From positions 27,000,501-27,064,500 of the forward strand of contig CP136894.1 of NCBI GenBank assembly GCA_034359265.1: a stretch of 64,000 nucleotides of DNA, given 5' to 3'. Origin of the DNA: Canna indica (taxonomy: Eukaryota > Streptophyta > Magnoliopsida > Zingiberales > Cannaceae). The notes under the pieces were generated by a model that worked only from the letters and a program-made list of their open reading frames with translations, ran no database searches and was not told where the DNA came from. Below are positions 10,044 through 21,783 of this stretch, one piece after another (positions within the stretch are counted from its first letter, which is position 1; every line of letters begins with the position of its first letter). The translations under genes and the position numbers were made by a program.

Positions 10044-12401
10044 ATCTTCCCCTTTTTGATGATGACAAACATCCTTAAGAAAATATATTCATTAAAACAC
10101 AAAGGATATCAAACATGAGATTTCTCCCCCTATCAACATGCATATTTATGAAAATAAACTCCCCCTATCTATATGCATGGTTTTCCTATATTTTTCTCCT
10201 TTTGACAATAATAAAAAAGGGCTAGAAAAGTTAACTATGGTCAAAGTTGGGACTTGAACACAAGTTTTCATGAAAACGAAGTCAACCAACTTAAGGGATG
10301 AAAACAACATATCAAATGAGAGACTAAGTAATACATGATATCATGAAGCAATAGTCAAAAATCAAAGCTAGGAATCATGTACTAACTCAAGTATCGATAT
10401 TTGCAAGTATCGGTCAAGGAGTCAAAAATCATTTTAGAAATGATTTTTCTCTCTAAAATATTAGAACGATACCAAAAGTTAATTCAAAATATCATACTTG
10501 AAGTCTCATTCGAGGATTGGACCAAAAATCAAAGTATCGGAAAAATGAACATTTGGGAAGAACGATACTTTAAAGTTTTGAAATCCAATTTCAAAAACCC
10601 ATATCAAATCATATTCTTACTGAAAAATTTTGAAATTTTTACTGAAGAAACTAGATTTTTCATAAAAAATGCAGTTTCAAGAATCATCCAAAACTAATAT
10701 TCTGCATTTTTCTAAAAATAATTAAAATCTAGTGGTATTTTTGTAAATATTAGCTATTTTTCAAAAGTTTTCAGTTTCATTCAAACTTTTCAGATATTAA
10801 GATATAATCATTTAAAGCATGTTTATCAAGTTTGAAATGAAAATGATGTCATTGGGTCAAAATTTTACCTTAGCACGATTTCATTTAATAATAAGCATGA
10901 TAACATGAAATTGCTAAGTATCAAATTTTATCATTTACTTATGGTTTTTCAAGCATAGACACTTAGACACCTTACATGAGTAAATCTAAACATGTTTGTG
11001 AAGTTTGGACTCAAAATGAGATTTCTAAGTCCAATTATTGACTTTGGTCAAACTTTTTCAAGTTTGAGTCTGCTAAGGTGGGCTAGTTATCATTTTTCCC
11101 ATTTACACATGATTTTTCAATTTTAGCCAGATGGAAGTAGATCATGAGTAAGCTCAAACATGTTTATCAAGTTTCAACTTAAAATGAAGTCTTTAAGATG
11201 AAATTATACCTAGAGCACATTTCACTCAATCTGGATGACATGAAATTGCCTAAGTATCAAAATTTTATCTACTCATGAGATTTCAATCAATTGTCAAGCA
11301 AAATCAGTCATGTGCATCGAGAAATCATTTAATCAAGATAATTGAGGTGTTATGCAAAAAATTTACCAAAATGAAACTCGTACCTCATTTCTTGAGAAAT
11401 TCTAAACTTTTCACTTTCTTTCTATTTTCCTTTAGCCTTCCAAATTTACTATTTTCTCAACTTCCAAGTAGACTTCATTAGCATCATAATGAAATCATAT
11501 ACCAACTAGCATGCTAACATACTAAATAGCAAAGGTTCAATGCAATGTTTTTAAAAAGTTAACATGATATCAAAATGAATCAAAGAGATATTAAAATATG
11601 AAATATTTGAAAAATAAGATCTTTAAACATGTTTAGCTAGTTTGGACTTAAAAAGAAGGTCTCTAATAATGAATATCAATCTAGAGCAAGTTTCATTCAA
11701 TGAAATTTGTCTAAGTACTAAAATTCTACCTACTCATGAGAATTCAAGGGTTTAACATGCAATTCTTGTCATGAGTATAGAGACATAATTTAAGCTTAAA
11801 CATTGAGGTATAACATTAAAATTTTGAATTAATCAAAGTTATACCTTATTCATGATAATTTGCCAAACTTACCATTTTCTTCCTAGTTATTAGCCTTCCT
11901 AAAATACTCATAACTTGAAAGTAAGCTACATTATTTTTTTAGAGAAAATATAGCTACTTAGCAAGCTAACCAAACCAAAAAGCAAAGAGAAGCATCAAGT
12001 ATCATTATCAAAGTTCACTTTGCTAAATAGTTTGAAATCCTTTTTAAATAGAATCAAGTGATACCAAAACGAATTTTAAGAGATCACAAGAGAAATATAA
12101 ATGAAAATATGATCTCCAACCCTTCCTATTGGTTGAAAACCGCAAGGTCGCATGAGCCTGTTATAGGCTATATAGGTCTCCGAAAAGATCGGAAATCAAA
12201 AATCAAAAACATTTTTGAAACTTATCAAGAGTAGAAAATCTACTAATATTAACCATATATCAAAACTCCAACTATAATTTAAGTAAGAGGGTATAGGAGA
12301 TGATACCAAAGTCTTTGATGACATCATGATAGCTTGAAGTTGCAACCTCTTGGAGATTTCTCCTTTGGCTCCAAGGTCAACTTCAATATTTTATTTCTCA
12401 T
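10044..12401 (-). other. G1 AT-rich noncoding region in place of pol
   Basis: About 2.36 kb separates the gag stop from the polypurine tract. No open frame of interest exists on either strand. The region consists of degenerate repeats whose units contain aaacatgtttatcaagttt, gaagtctctaagatgaaa, ctagagcaagtttcattcaa and cctaagtatcaaaatttta, with unit starts near 10816, 10992, 11157 and 11626. The GC-richer hairpin block lies at 12120-12190, and polypurine-like copies with inverted CATGCATAT arms lie at 10137-10179. The same layout occurs in G2, G3 and G4. Confidence 0.75.
12121..12190 (-). ncRNA. Conserved two-hairpin block of the gag-only family, copy in G1
   Basis: In minus-strand sense, hairpin 1 is at 12175-12190 (six-base arms around TTCG, with one A-C mismatch and one G-T pair), and hairpin 2 is at 12155-12169 (AGCC, seven-base loop, GGCT). 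The spacing between them is the same as in the other three copies. The function is unknown. The RNA-structure reading is an inference from base pairing and conservation. Confidence 0.5.
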
Positions 12402-13581
12402 TCATCCTTGTGTGGTAGCTCCCCCTACAAAAGAGCATGAGATTTTTGCTACCCAAATGGCTTTGGGTCCTTGGGGCTTAGAGGGCTTAGAGGGCTTAGG
12501 AACCCAAAGTGTCTTAACTCCATTTGGGTTCATCTTAAATGCACAATCATATATAGCATGCCCATAGACACCACAATAAAAACAATGACCATGAAACTTT
12601 TTATTTTCATTTTTCTTAACATGAGGTTTAAATGTGGAATGCCTAACATTTACTCTTGAGATGTGAGATTTATGGTTAGAATGAGCATTCTTGAAAGAAA
12701 CACTTTTCTTTTTAAATTTCCTAGAAGAATAAACATTCTTAATTTCATTTACTCTTTTATTTAAAACTATAACCTCATTTATTAAGGTATCAATAGATTT
12801 ATGCAAAGCACACACTTGAGATTTCGATATGCAATTCTCATTTTTCAAATTCTCATTCTCAAGTTTGAAATTACTTTTCAAATCATTACTTCTAAGCTTC
12901 ATTTTTTATTTCAAATCCTCATTTTCTTTTTTCAAATCAACATTCTCACTTTTTAAGTCTTCAATTTCAAGCTTAAAATTGTCATGGCAAGAATTAACAA
13001 AACTAGTATTCAATTTCTCTTTCTCTAATTCATGCACTTGTGAATCAAGTCTTAAATTTTCCTTCTTTAATTTCCTATTTTCCTTTTCTTTTTTCATAAG
13101 CAATTCATACATTTTTCTACATTCTTCAATCAACTCATCATATGACATGTTAAATGAGCTAGAGTTGCTAGAATCACTATTTTGACAAGAAGCGGTAGAA
13201 TTTACCTCATCATCAAATCCCACGAGGAAAGGTTGAGAGGTGGCTTCATTGTCATGACAAGAGGACGCTGCTTGTGATTCGAAGGTGGATGTTGAAGCAC
13301 TTGTCCTCTTCTTGGAAATCTTCTTCGATGAAGGGCAATTCCTTTTAATGTGACCCTTTTCCTTGCACAAGTAGCATATAACCTTTCTTTTTTGGCTTTT
13401 TGATTTCCTTCTTTAACTAGAAGCACTAAGATCATCAAAATCGAGATTAGTACTAGGGGGATGACTAATGTCATCACCACCCTCAACAAATGTGTTAAGA
13501 TGTTCGGTTTTAACATAATCATATAACATATTTAATGTGGCCCAAATATCAAACGCGGAAGAAGAATGCATAACCTTTTCG
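12402..13581 (-). pseudogene. gag: G1 gag, Sirevirus-like, two zinc knuckles, N-terminus deleted
   Basis: Gag would form the virus-like particle and bind element RNA. Read on the minus strand from 13581, the surviving part starts in the N-terminal Gag domain (VMHSSSAFDIW). A first zinc knuckle, C-x2-C-x4-H-x4-C (CYLCKEKGHIKRNC), lies near 13345-13390. A long Lys/Glu/Asn-rich coiled coil follows, then a second knuckle (CFYCGVYGHAIYDC) near 12530. The end carries tandem WVPK/WVAK motifs and a TGA stop at 12402-12404. One in-frame TAA at 12903-12905 and one near the first knuckle break the frame. Gag ends where Sirevirus polyproteins would enter protease, but none follows. Confidence 0.85.
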
Positions 13582-14502
13582 ATGAAGGCTTAGAAGGCCT
13601 TTAAATAGGCAAACCACCAAGTGGTGGTCGGGCACAACGGGTATAAATGACTATTTTTCAAGCCGTTAGACGACCGGTTGTTGGTCCGTTCGAACATCGG
13701 TCGACCGACCAAGAGACCGCCTGAGCGACCGGAGCATTCTGCTCGTTCTGGGCAACGTTCGATCGACCGGTCGGTCGACCGAAATGCCGTTGGTCGACCA
13801 GTCGATTGATCGAACCTAGGCAGGGCAGATTTTTTGCTTGTTTATTTTTTTGCTCGTTTGGGTTCCATCTTTGCTAAGTCTACTTATATAACATTTATTA
13901 ACTTCAAGTTAATAACTTTAAAACATACATGTTATATAAGGATTACCCCCCATTTGGAAAAAATAAAAATATCTAAAAAATCAAAATCTTTAAGAATCAA
14001 AATCTAACTTTTGGGGTCTAGTACAAATTTTCTAATCTTTCGGGTCAAGTATGGGTAGGCTAAAGGCTACCAAAAAATCCTTAAACATACCTCGTTATCT
14101 AGTTTTATCTAAGGAATAATTATCGATATTTTTTGTGTCAAGAAAATGTCTAGGTCATATAGTCCTCAAAGGAGCTCCCTAGGCTTAGTCAATTCTATGG
14201 TCATTTTCTAATTTGCTAGTTTTCATGTTTTGTGATTCGAGTTTGGTTTTTGGCTTCTTATGCATCATCATGAGGATTTATAACATAAACTAGATACCTA
14301 GACCTAAACTTTAACTTCCCGAAGAATCCCGAGCGTCGACAAGCGTCCTTGCCGATTTCTTTGATTTTTTCAATTTTTTCGATCGCGGACGTCGTACGCT
14401 AACTGACTTGGAACCTGAAAGATTTCTCATTGAAACATAAGTTCCATGTTTGATATTATCAAAACTGAGATTAAGACCAAGGTAGAAAACCTTAGGCTAA
14501 CA
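13582..14502 (-). repeat. G1 5' LTR, truncated
   Basis: Only the U3-side ~0.92 kb of the LTR remains, ending ttaggctaaca at 14502 before the TSD atatt. The part next to the primer site, the primer site and the gag start are missing. At about 13581 the gag sequence switches abruptly to mid-LTR sequence (matching about 2862 of the 3' LTR). The palindrome-rich tract is at 13672-13816. Confidence 0.8.
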
Positions 14503-15016
14503 ATATTTATAACTCCTCACTCGAACAGGTCACCCAACAGGCATTTTTTTGCCCATTGGGGCTGCACGGTCGTTGGCCGACTGATGGTCGATCGATCGGC
14601 CGAGCTTTCAGCACCAATAAGAGCCCTTTGCCCTATTCTGGGCTTCGTCAGTTGATGGCCAGCTGATGCGCCGGTCGATCGCCCATCAGCCTGACCTTGG
14701 AAATCCTAAACTTTGTTGATTTTCGTTGATTTATCGAGCAATGTTCGTTTTCGAGTTCCATCTTTGAGTTTATTACAATCAGGTTTGGTTTGATATCCTA
14801 GAGACATATTACATTGATTTCTATTTATAATCCTAGGATTCTAAGCGATCGTCATCGGAGCCGTTTTTGAAGTTTCTTGGCATTTTTTCGAACGAAGTTC
14901 GCACGCATATCACACCAGCAACCTGAACTCAAAACTCCACAAATGCATTAGTTTCATATTTGTTATCACCAAAATAGAGATCGAGGCATAGGGGCAACCC
15001 TTGGGCCAACACGTGG

Positions 15017-15084
15017 GATTTCCTGCCTGGAGAGTTCTACTATTTTGTAGGCACCTTTTTCGAGGACTTTTGTGATCTAATAAG
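15017..15084 (-). pseudogene. pol: Tat-type gypsy pol, C-terminal fragment 2 of 3
   Basis: This 68-bp remnant lies between solo LTR S1 and element G2. On the minus strand it encodes part of the gypsy integrase C-terminal region (KVLEKGAYKIVELSRQ). It continues the frame of 29498 onward and leads into 1456 downward once the two insertions and their duplicated sites are ignored. The TSDs beside it are cgtgg at 15012-15016 and ataag at 15080-15084. Confidence 0.7.
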
Positions 15085-16448
15085 TTTTATTGAAATTGCC
15101 ACACTAGTGGAGGGGGGGGGGGGGTGAATAGTGTATTAACTAATCAATTAGCCTAAATCTAATTTTAATAGTTTCTTAAGTTACTTAGGCAATTCACAAT
15201 TGATGACTAAATGTGGAAGCGAGTAATAAAGATAAGCAATGCAATACACAAAGAAAATAATGCTAACACAAGTATTTATAGTGGTTCGACCCCAATGCCT
15301 ACTCCACTACCTAAGCACCCCGCTTAGAATTTCCAAACTTAGCTTTACTAGATTATATTGTTTCCCTTACAAAGAGGACTTCACACCGGAAAGTCTCCGC
15401 TCTCAAACCGAAGGCACTTCCACACCCGGAAGTATCCCGCCTTCCTATTGAGAGAACTCTCCCACCTCAACCTAAGGGATAACTTAACTAATCATAGTAA
15501 ACTAAGTTTACAATGGTGGATTTAAGCCTTAACATCAAGGCAACCACCAACTCAATCAACCTAGCACTTTACACAAACTCACATACAATGAAATAACAAG
15601 AAAATACAACACAAAATGGAGTAATAAATTAAACAATAAAGTACTTAGCTCCACAACAAGATTCCTAGCTTCCTAGCTTCCTCTTGACGCCTTTGATGAT
15701 GAAACAATGAAGGTGAGGCTCAATCAAAGAGATGAAAGGTTCAAGCTAGGGTTTTTCACAAGATTGGCTCAATGAGGGCTTAGGATTGATCAAAAGAATG
15801 TCTCAAAGGTAGTAGAAGTGATCAAGATAGGGGAGGAAGGCTCTCATGGCCTTATATTTATAGGCCATGAAGAGAAGAGAAACACCTCTCATCGTTTTTC
15901 TCAATGATTAGGGCCGGCCACATGAAGGGAAAAGAGGGAAGGTCATGCCGAATTTTTCCTCAATTACCTAGAGTGGTCGAATGCCCTCGGATTGAATTTC
16001 TCTCGCGATTGACGACTTGATTCTTCTCAACCATGGCCGAAACCTTACTTCCCTACCCTGCTCGCTCCCGGTTGAGCATGAACAGCCTTGGGTAGGCTCG
16101 GCCGAGTGGGTATTAGGGGGGAGAAAAGGGCTTGTTATTTTTTATGCTTACATGTAGGGTGCTAAATCATATTTTTATGTTGTAGATTACTTACATAGTA
16201 TATTATAAGGAAAGGTTCTTGGATATGATCTTAATATTTATAAGGAAATGTTCTGGGTAGTACATAGATGGATAGGATCTTAGTATGACATGTGAATCAT
16301 GAGAATGTTTCATTTATTTCTAATATATATGCTCAATTGTTACCTTGTGAGATAATTGCTTACCTTGCTGTAATTTCTTTCTAAATGCAGAATTTAATCA
16401 TGTTGATGTAGAAATCATGTGGATAATTATGGTAGTAGTTGTACAATG

Positions 16449-19218
16449 TGTCACACCCCGACTAAGGGTAGTGTGACCGGCCAGGGCCCACGTCCTGCCC
16501 TGTAGCCTACTGTCTACACTGACATCAAGAAACCAAAACATATCGACTGAAAAAAACTTAACATACTTTATAAAAAGTTTGCAAGTCACAATATATATAA
16601 ATTTTTCAAAACAAGAAGAAACATCAACATCAAATCCAAATGGTTAAATATCAAGCTTTACAATTCTTTTCAAAGATAATCGTCAGTGCAGAAATAAAAC
16701 CAACATAACTAGGACTAGTCTAAGACTCATGGACGCCGCTACGAGATATGGCACCGTCTCCGCCCTCCAGCTCCACCATGTCGACTCCAAGCTACTGCTC
16801 ATGCTCTGCAAAATAAAATATAAACTGTGAGTCCACTTGGGACTCAGTGAGTGGCTCAAATGAACCTCCACATAATCCTCAGACCTGCATATATATCATA
16901 CAAGTCAATAAAGGAATGTACAAGGAGGTAAAGTGTGTTTCTAATACAATTACATACCCTCAACGGATCCATCAGTACCAACTATACATGATAACTTGCC
17001 ACCTTGGCTTATCAAGCCTCTGGCATCCAGCCCTTGGGCCTACTCATAGCAATATATCCCGGCTACAGCCATCCTAACCATATCAGGTAGTATCATCTCA
17101 AGATGCAGGCAAACAATCCCGAGCCGTCGACTAGGATGGCCACTAGTCTCCGGACACCGTCTGGGGTAAGGATAGCTAGTCCCACCCAACTGGGGTCTGG
17201 CACCTAGCGGGCCCGCTGGCGCACCTCTAGACCCAACTGGCCGAGCTGAGCATTGGTTATTTCCAATCTCCTCGCTCCTCGGCGGACCATCACAAGCACA
17301 TTACACAATCAAAATCCTAGGGTTTCCATTTATATATATACACTTCGGGCCTTTGCTCGTATCTAGCCATGTCCGGCTACCGGTTCAACAATTGATGCCG
17401 CCCCTGTTAGTATATGTGCACCTACAATCTCTAAGTTTCCAAGATGTACAAGTAGTCATAGAAGTGTGATAATCTCATATCTAGATTTCCATAAATGTGC
17501 TATGAACATCTAGTGACACCTTACACGTTACCTAGCTTTTTTTACAATGTCTTAGGTGAGAATTTCCATGAGTCATCCTTGGAATACCATCCAAGGACAT
17601 TTAGGGCAGCATGTATAATGGAAAGAAAAATGCTCAAATATTACATCATTCACCATATTTAATCATAATGCACATACCTAACCATTCTTATACTACCTTA
17701 GGAATAGTAGCACAATAAGGAGCAACTATCTAGCATGGCAAGGTAGTAATAATTTAAATAACAAGTATGAATTATAAAACACGGTAACATTGTCAACATC
17801 CAAGTTTAAGGATCAAATGCTAAGTATGGATACAATCTAGCATTTCTACAATTCAAATCAATTAAGCTACTTGCTAAGTTTGGTGTTCTTCCTAAGTATT
17901 GTCATATCCTTATGTAATCCCTAAGATCATGAACTTTCCATCTAAGGCAAATCTCTCCTCCTCTCCCCAACCTTGGCTGAACCATGAGCAAGGGAAACCT
18001 TGCTCGGCCGAGGTCCTTGGGGTAGGGAAAGATGGAAGAGACTTTAACTATACTTTGTCTCTTCAATTCCACGTACTTCTTAAATACCAAAGATCAACTT
18101 ACCCTTCCCCTCACCCTTTGGCCGATCCTCTTCATGAATCTTAGTGTTCATTCGGCCACTTCAAGGGGCTTTAGAGGGGGACATGCTTCATATTACGTGA
18201 AGGGTTCAAAGGACTACATCAAAATAGTGGTATAAGGGCATCTAAGGGCCTTCTCGCCGTCAAGGGAATCGGGAAAAATTTCGGCATGACATTTCCCCTT
18301 TTTCCATGGCTCGGTAGCCCCAAAAATACGCAAACGGTAATTAAAATAGCGAGATTCGACAAGAAACATCATAAAATAGTAAGTACATATCGTTGAAATC
18401 ATGGATCGTTGGGAAAAATCGCTAGAACTCGACCTATCAAGGAGTTCAAACGATTGAATCAAAATAGTGATATAGGGCATCTAAGGGCCTTCTTGCCGTC
18501 AAGGGAATCGGGAAAATTTTTGGCATGACCTTTCCCCTTTTCCCATGACTCGACAGACCCTAAAATACTCGAATCGATGGTTAAAATAGTGAGATCCGAC
18601 AAGAACATCATAAAACAGTGAGTACCTATCGTTGAAATCATAGATCGTTGGAAAAATGCGAGAACTCAATCTAGCATCTAGGGTTCGGCCACCCGCCTTC
18701 CCCAAACTGTTAAAGCCTTAACCACTCACATTTTTAAGAAGAGAAAACAGTGAGGAAGAAGATCCCCACGTCCTCGAAGTGATCGGCTCCGGCAATGGCA
18801 AGATCTCCGACCAAGAATCCGAGTAGTGCCTCCCCTTTTTTTCCCTTGCTCCTCATCTTTCACCCTTGCTGCCTTGTGCGGCTCAATGAATGAGCCACAC
18901 GGCTGCAAGATGAGGGTTTTAATGCCTCATCTAGCTTTCCAAAGGAGGCCTCTTGACTCACTTAACTCGCACTCAAACCTCGACTAAACCCGAACTCAAC
19001 TTGGGTTCCGACTCAACCCATAATATGACTCGAGTTAATTTAATTTAAGGTATGATTTTATAAGAGGAAAGTTAATTATCCAAATAGACTTCATGATTCA
19101 TTAGCCGAGTCATACCTTTTCACTCGAGGCGATCCCGAGGTTCGACTCGACTACTCCCGTGTCCAACGCGCTGCACCAAAATAAATTTTTATAATAGGAA
19201 ACTTTTTTTGGTCTTACA
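16449..19218 (-). mobile_element. Solo Tekay LTR S3 inside T2
   Basis: This 2,770-bp LTR is in minus orientation. Its left end TGTCACACCCCG is the complement of a Tekay LTR end, and its right end ...gtcttaca is the complement of a TGTAAGACC start. The flanking pentamers are caatg (16444-16448) and gaatg (19219-19223), a 4 of 5 match consistent with a decayed TSD. No internal domain is left. Several short open frames within it have no recognisable domain. Confidence 0.8.
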
Positions 19219-19294
19219 GAATGATTCCCTTATAATTTATGTGCTGTGACATAATTGTATTCAGACATTTCTACACTCACGACCTATAATTTAC

Positions 19295-21783
19295 TATCAC
19301 ACCCCAACTGAGGATAGTATGACTGGCCAGGGCCTACATACTGCCCTGTAGCCTACTGTCACAAACTTTATTAAGAGTTTTCAATGTCACAATTTTTATG
19401 TTTTCCAAAATAAGTAAGAACACCAACATCAAAATAACTAAAGGTTTCAAGTAACAAGTTTTATAACTCTTTTAAATACAACTGTCAGTGCAGAAACTAA
19501 AAGAAACTACTAGACACTGGTCTAGGACTCATGGACACCGCTACGAGATATGGCCCCGCCTCCCGCCCACCAGCTGCACCATGTCAACATGCCAAAGTCA
19601 CTGCTCATGCTCTGCAAAAATAAAGAATAAACTGTGAGTCCACTTGGGGCTCAGTGAGTGGCTCTAGCGAACCTCCACCTAAGCCTCAGTTATGCATGCA
19701 TATCATATAAGACAACAAAATGAATGTACAAGGAGGTAACTACTTCTAATGCGACTACCGACCCCAATGGGTCAATCTGTACAAAATGAACATGTGATAA
19801 CTTGCCATCTTGGCCTATCAAGCCTCCGGCATCCAGCCCTTGGGCCTACTTATGGAATAAATATCTCGGCTACAGTCATCCCTACCATATTAGGTAGTAT
19901 CATACTGGCCATTGGCCACATCATCTCAAGATGTAAGCAAACAATCCTAGGCCATCGACTAGGATGGTCCACTAGTCTTCGGACACCGTTTGGGGTAAGG
20001 ATAGCTAGTCCCACCCAACTGTGGTCTGGCACCTAGCGGGCCCGCTTGCGCACCTTAAGACCCAACAATGGCCGAGCTGAGCATTGGTCATTCTCGACCT
20101 CTACGCTCCTCAGCGGGCCATCTCAAGCACATCACACAATCAATGGCCTAGGGTTTCCATATATACACTTCGGGCCATTGCCCGTATCTGGCCCTAATCC
20201 GGGCTACAGGGTCAACAATTTATGCCGCCCTTTCAAAATGTGTACACCTAAGAGTTCTAGGTTTCCAAATGTTTACAAGAAGTGCTAGAAGTGATATCAT
20301 CTCCTAGCCAAGTTTCCATATAAGTACGATGAATGTCTCGCGACGCCTTACATGTTATCTAACCTTCCACACTACCTTGGGTGAGGAATTCCTTCTATCG
20401 ACTTTGGAATTCCGCCCATGAATATTTTTGGACAGCATGTATAATCTAAAGAAAAATATTCAAATGTTACAACATCTACTATATATAACCACAATATTCA
20501 TGCATAACAACTTTACACTACCTTAGGAATTAAGCTCAATAAGAAACAATTATCTAGCATGGCAAGGTACCAATGAATTCAAAAATGTAGGAAATACTAA
20601 GCATGGTTAACAATGCAACATTAAAGATCTAATGCTAAGGATGGTCATAAAGCTAGCATTCCTACAATCTCATAATCAATCAATTTACTTGATATGATTG
20701 GTGTTCTTTCTAAGTATCGGCATACCTCTATTGTTGAACCTTATAACTATGAAAGTTTCCATCTAAAGCTACCCTCTTTCCCCCTCCCTAGTCTTGGCCG
20801 AGCCATGAGCAAGGAAAACCTTGCTCGGCCATGGCCCATAAGGTAGAAAAGGGAAAGGGGACTCTAACTATGCCTCTAATTCCTCGATTCCGATATAACT
20901 TAATATCAGGTGGACTGTTTTACCCCTTCCCTTTCCCTTAGCCGAACTCTCTTCATGAGGTGTGGGGTTCATTCGGCCACATCAAAGGTTTCTAGGGAAG
21001 ACACGCTTCATAACACGTAAAATTGACATTAAGACTACATCATTCATGAACATGAGATCGTCCAAGGGCTTTCTTTCCGTCTAGGGAATTGGGGAAATTT
21101 TTGGCATGACCTTTCCCCATTTCCCATGACTCGGCAGCCCTAATCCTTAAGAAATCGGCGAAGAAACAAGATGATCCGACAAGAGCTCGTACAAAACATT
21201 GAATACACATCGATGAAACCAAGATCCGTTGGAAAGATCGCGAGAAAACTCATCCTATCACATCTAGGGGTTCGGCTACCCGCCTCGCCCAAGCTTTCAA
21301 ATTCTAACCACTCATCTTTATTGCGGAGAACGAAAGATCGGATGACGATGACTTTAAATCTTTCGGCGATGGTGCGAAATCCCAGATCGATCCAAGTCCC
21401 CCTTCTCCTTGCTCTTCTCCCTCTCTCCTTAGGCTACCTTGTGCGACTCCAAAGATGAGTGGCACGGCACAAGGATGAGGGGTTTTAATCCCTTGTCTAG
21501 CCTTCCATATAGGCTCTTAACTCACCTGACTCATACTCAAAACTCGACTAAACCCGAACTCAACTTGGGTTCCGACTCAACCCACAACATGAGTCGATTT
21601 AAACTTGATTTAAGGTACGATTGCATAAAAGGAAGGTCAATCACCCAATTAAATTCCATGCATCAATAGTCAAGTCTTACCTTTTCACTCGAGGCGATCC
21701 TGAGGCTCGACTCGACTATCCCTGGGTCTGGCGCACTGCACCAAAATAGAATTTTATATTATCAAATTTTCCCGGGTCTTACA
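19295..21783 (-). mobile_element. Solo Tekay LTR S4 inside T2, TSD tttac
   Basis: This 2,489-bp LTR is in minus orientation and lies only 76 bp from S3. The left end is TATCACACCCC (TG decayed to TA) and the right end is ...gggtcttaca. The pentamer tttac is exact at 19290-19294 and 21784-21788. It resembles S3 along its length, including the stretch with ctgtgagtccacttggg and the ggtgcag-type block near its right end. Confidence 0.88.

Larger units (their letters stand above)
2129..14502 (-). mobile_element. Gag-only LTR retrotransposon G1 (non-autonomous, Sirevirus-related), TSD atatt
   Basis: This minus-strand element is about 6.05 kb once Tekay T1 is removed. It comprises a 3' LTR on the left (2129-3207 plus 9531-10043), a polypurine tract (minus-strand reading of 10044-10057), about 2.36 kb of AT-rich noncoding DNA, a degenerate gag (12402-13581) and a truncated 5' LTR on the right (13582-14502). 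The TSD atatt is exact at 2124-2128 and 14503-14507. No protease, integrase, reverse transcriptase or RNase H is present, so movement would have needed enzymes from a Sirevirus. The 5' LTR tail, primer site and gag N-terminus are lost in one deletion at about 13581. Confidence 0.85.
1457..15011 (-). mobile_element. Solo LTR S1 (Sirevirus type), split by element G1; TSD cgtgg
   Basis: The LTR occupies 1457-2128 and 14508-15011, and everything between is the later insertion G1. The pentamer cgtgg flanks it at 1452-1456 and 15012-15016. On the minus strand it begins TGTTGGCCCAAGGG and contains the block ending in ccgaaccactataa that is typical of Sirevirus LTRs in this window. It matches the SV2 LTR (61660-62854) along its length. 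No internal region remains, so it arose by recombination between the LTRs of a former complete element. Its TATA box was split by G1. The palindrome-rich tract lies at 14568-14690. Confidence 0.85.

Noticed and set aside
12829..13185. Plus-strand open frame of Ser/Phe/Leu-rich protein opposite G1 gag (also 36531-36881 and 53620-53883)
   Set aside because: It is the antisense shadow of the Lys/Asn-rich coiled coil of gag. The reverse complement of AAR/GAR/AAY codons gives TTY/CTY codons with few stops.
15108..15125. Functional G-quadruplex
   Set aside because: It is a single uninterrupted G run, most likely slippage at the shorter G run present in sister LTRs. Four separated G tracts are not seen.
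16847..17330. Coding gene with Pro/Cys-rich peptides near 17000
   Set aside because: The same sequence recurs at about 19750-20290 in S4 and in opposite orientation in the Tekay LTRs, so it is LTR sequence.
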